Below the pieces are notes generated by a model. The model was not told the DNA's origin. It did no database searches and worked only from the letters and a program-made list of their open reading frames with translations. From Thermoplasmata archaeon (GTDB lineage Archaea; Thermoplasmatota; DTKX01; VGTL01), in contig JAWCLH010000002.1 of assembly GCA_038851035.1 (NCBI GenBank), positions 97,626 through 161,625 of the forward strand: a stretch of DNA of 64,000 bases, written 5' to 3'. Below are positions 62,776-64,000 of the stretch, one piece after another; the first letter of the stretch is position 1; each line of letters opens with the position of its first letter. A program made the translations under genes and the position numbers.

Positions 62776-63858
62776 TCACGAAAAGCATTTCCAGTAGGGA
62801 CGGAGGTGGTGCCTGAGTTCGGCCAGTGTGGCTTCAAGCTCTATATCCTTCTGTGTCGCTAGGCCCGGCGTGAGACCGCGCTCCCGCCTCCATCCCTCCT
62901 GCACAGGCGGCACGGCGATGTCGAACCCCGTGGTCCCCGAAATCATGGATATCCAGCACGCAGGCAAAACCTCTGGGTTGTAGCCGCTCCCATACATCTC
63001 GACGATGGGAGCTCCCCCCGCGGCCGTTCTGACCAGCGCTCCCAATCTCCTGAAGTCTGCAACTGTGAGGTCGAGGGCTGTGAGCTGGTCCGCGAAGTGA
63101 GGGTCGCTACCGCCGTTTCTAATCACGACTTTGGGGCGGAACTCCCGGGCCAGCGGGAAGACAACTTGCTCGAAGGAACGCTCGTATTGGGCTATTCCAG
63201 AGCCGACTGGAAGCGGGATGTTAACGGTAAAGCCTTTACCTTCCCCCTCCCCTATTTGGTGCGGGAACCCTCTTCCAGGGTAGATGGTTGTGGGGTCCTG
63301 GTGTAGCGTCACCTTAAGAACTTCGGGCACGGAGGCCAGCAGCTCTTGCGTACCATCGCCGGCGTGCGCATCGGTGTCTATTATCATCACTCTCTTCATC
63401 GATTTTCGGTTTAAAAGATCTAGAGCTAGAATAGCGACGTCGTTGAAAACACAGAAACCGCTCCCATAGTCCCTGCCAGCATGATGGAAGCCGCCAAATG
63501 TTATTGCATGGGGGTTCTCGCCCCCTGCCACCCTCCTCCCGGCCTCAAGAGCCCCTCCAACGGCGAGCATTGCCCCCCTGACTACCGCGGGGTTGATGGG
63601 TGTGTCGATCGATAGAAATCCCCCTCGGGACGCGATTTCATCAACTTCCTTTATATACTCGAGCGAGTGGGCGAGGAGGAGATCCTCGAGACTTGCCGGA
63701 CCGCACCCCACCACCTCGAACCGTGGATCCCTATCCAATCCGAGCTCCCTAAATAACGCGAGGAAGTCTGAGTAGCGATCGCTACGGAGGGGGTGGCCCT
63801 CGCCAAAGTCTAGGGAGAGAATATCCGGGTGGTAAACTAGCGCGACCCTGCCTCGCAT
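62776..63858 (-). CDS. Histone deacetylase / AcuC-family deacetylase
   Basis: 360 residues. The arginase/deacetylase fold is clear: GGFHHAGRDYGSGFCVFND with the catalytic His pair (125-126), IIDTDAHAGDGTQ with zinc ligands Asp163 and His165, the third ligand in NGGSDPHFADQLTALDLT, and the tyrosine in GSGYN. All catalytic residues are kept. Substrates may be acetyl-lysine in proteins such as acetyl-CoA synthetase or chromatin proteins, or acetylpolyamines. ATG with AGGAGGA upstream. A TATA-like TTTAATTATAAT (minus strand, about 63896-63907) lies about 45 bases before it. Confidence 0.9.
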   Translation of the reverse strand: MRGRVALVYHPDILSLDFGEGHPLRSDRYSDFLALFRELGLDRDPRFEVVGCGPASLEDLLLAHSLEYIKEVDEIASRGGFLSIDTPINPAVVRGAMLAVGGALEAGRRVAGGENPHAITFGGFHHAGRDYGSGFCVFNDVAILALDLLNRKSMKRVMIIDTDAHAGDGTQELLASVPEVLKVTLHQDPTTIYPGRGFPHQIGEGEGKGFTVNIPLPVGSGIAQYERSFEQVVFPLAREFRPKVVIRNGGSDPHFADQLTALDLTVADFRRLGALVRTAAGGAPIVEMYGSGYNPEVLPACWISMISGTTGFDIAVPPVQEGWRRERGLTPGLATQKDIELEATLAELRHHLRPYWKCFS

Positions 63859-64000
63859 GCTCCTCCTAACTTCGGGAGAGGTATGGTGAGGAACTATTAT
63901 AATTAAACGGATTGTCCGAGTTCCCGCGCGGGTACCCCCATTTCCTATGGAAACGACAGCCCAGTTAGTCGGCCTTTAGACTCCATCCGCCCTATAATAG

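Overview
The window reads as GC-rich archaeal chromosome. It carries archaeal-type translation, RNA-processing and purine genes: GatD, Nop5, fibrillarin, ribosomal protein L15e, PurP, an archaeal PRPP synthetase, an archaeal-type leucyl-tRNA synthetase, a DUF373 membrane protein and a DRG-type GTPase. TATA boxes lie about 25-35 bases upstream of many start codons, and an intron-bearing tRNA with a CAU anticodon lacks an encoded CCA end. A Thermoplasmatota-like (euryarchaeal) host is my best inference, but there is no rRNA or other decisive marker. I saw no insertion sequences, prophage or CRISPR. Genes are dense, in short operons on both strands.

Layout. 0-3.5 kb: a DUF373 membrane protein cut by the window edge, then a tight three-gene operon of class II aldolase-like protein, mtnA and HAD-like protein, which mimics the fold order of methionine salvage (MtnB, MtnA, MtnC). 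3.5-20.9 kb: a mostly surface and membrane region with a clostripain-like protease, an acyltransferase-type membrane protein, DnaJ, PurP, a RACo-like corrinoid-activator homologue, an RND exporter facing it across a symmetric divergent promoter, a PKD lipoprotein and a large CARDB protein with a PGF-CTERM-like tail. 21-29.8 kb: LeuRS, a secreted beta-helix protein, the tRNA, GcvH, GatD, a geranylgeranyl-reductase-like flavoprotein and a biotin-synthase-like radical SAM protein. 29.8-37.7 kb: an ABC-2 exporter, an HtpX-like protease, and Nop5 and fibrillarin separated by a beta-propeller/zinc-ribbon protein.

37.8-49.2 kb: a membrane-anchored transglutaminase-like protein, a GmhB-like phosphatase, L15e, a Rpn11/CSN5-like JAMM protein with a GYD-domain neighbour, an ArsB/NhaD-like carrier, a DRG GTPase, a GlcD plus Fe-S pair for 2-hydroxyacid oxidation, a CBS protein and an Nnr repair enzyme. 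49.3-53 kb: a DUF1611/enolase-superfamily pair resembling DgcN-DgcA, and a PurD-like ATP-grasp. 53.2-55.9 kb: a complete Co/Ni ECF importer (CbiM, PDGLE/CbiN-like, CbiQ, CbiO) behind a 27-bp palindrome that overlaps its probable transcription start. 55.9-64 kb: an RlmB-like methyltransferase, a PH-like membrane protein beside the wreck of a second one (two in-frame stops and a frameshift), PRPP synthetase, a GltD-like flavoprotein, two membrane-anchored surface proteins and a histone-deacetylase-family protein.

Connections. PRPP synthetase, PurP and the PurD-like protein serve purine synthesis. The Co/Ni importer could feed the cobalamin chemistry implied by the RACo-like protein. GcvH needs lipoylation, which the nearby radical SAM protein might serve. 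Several start codons are moved here from the longest reading frame because a TATA box lies just upstream of, or inside, the longer version. Family names rest on motif recognition by eye, since no searches could be run.
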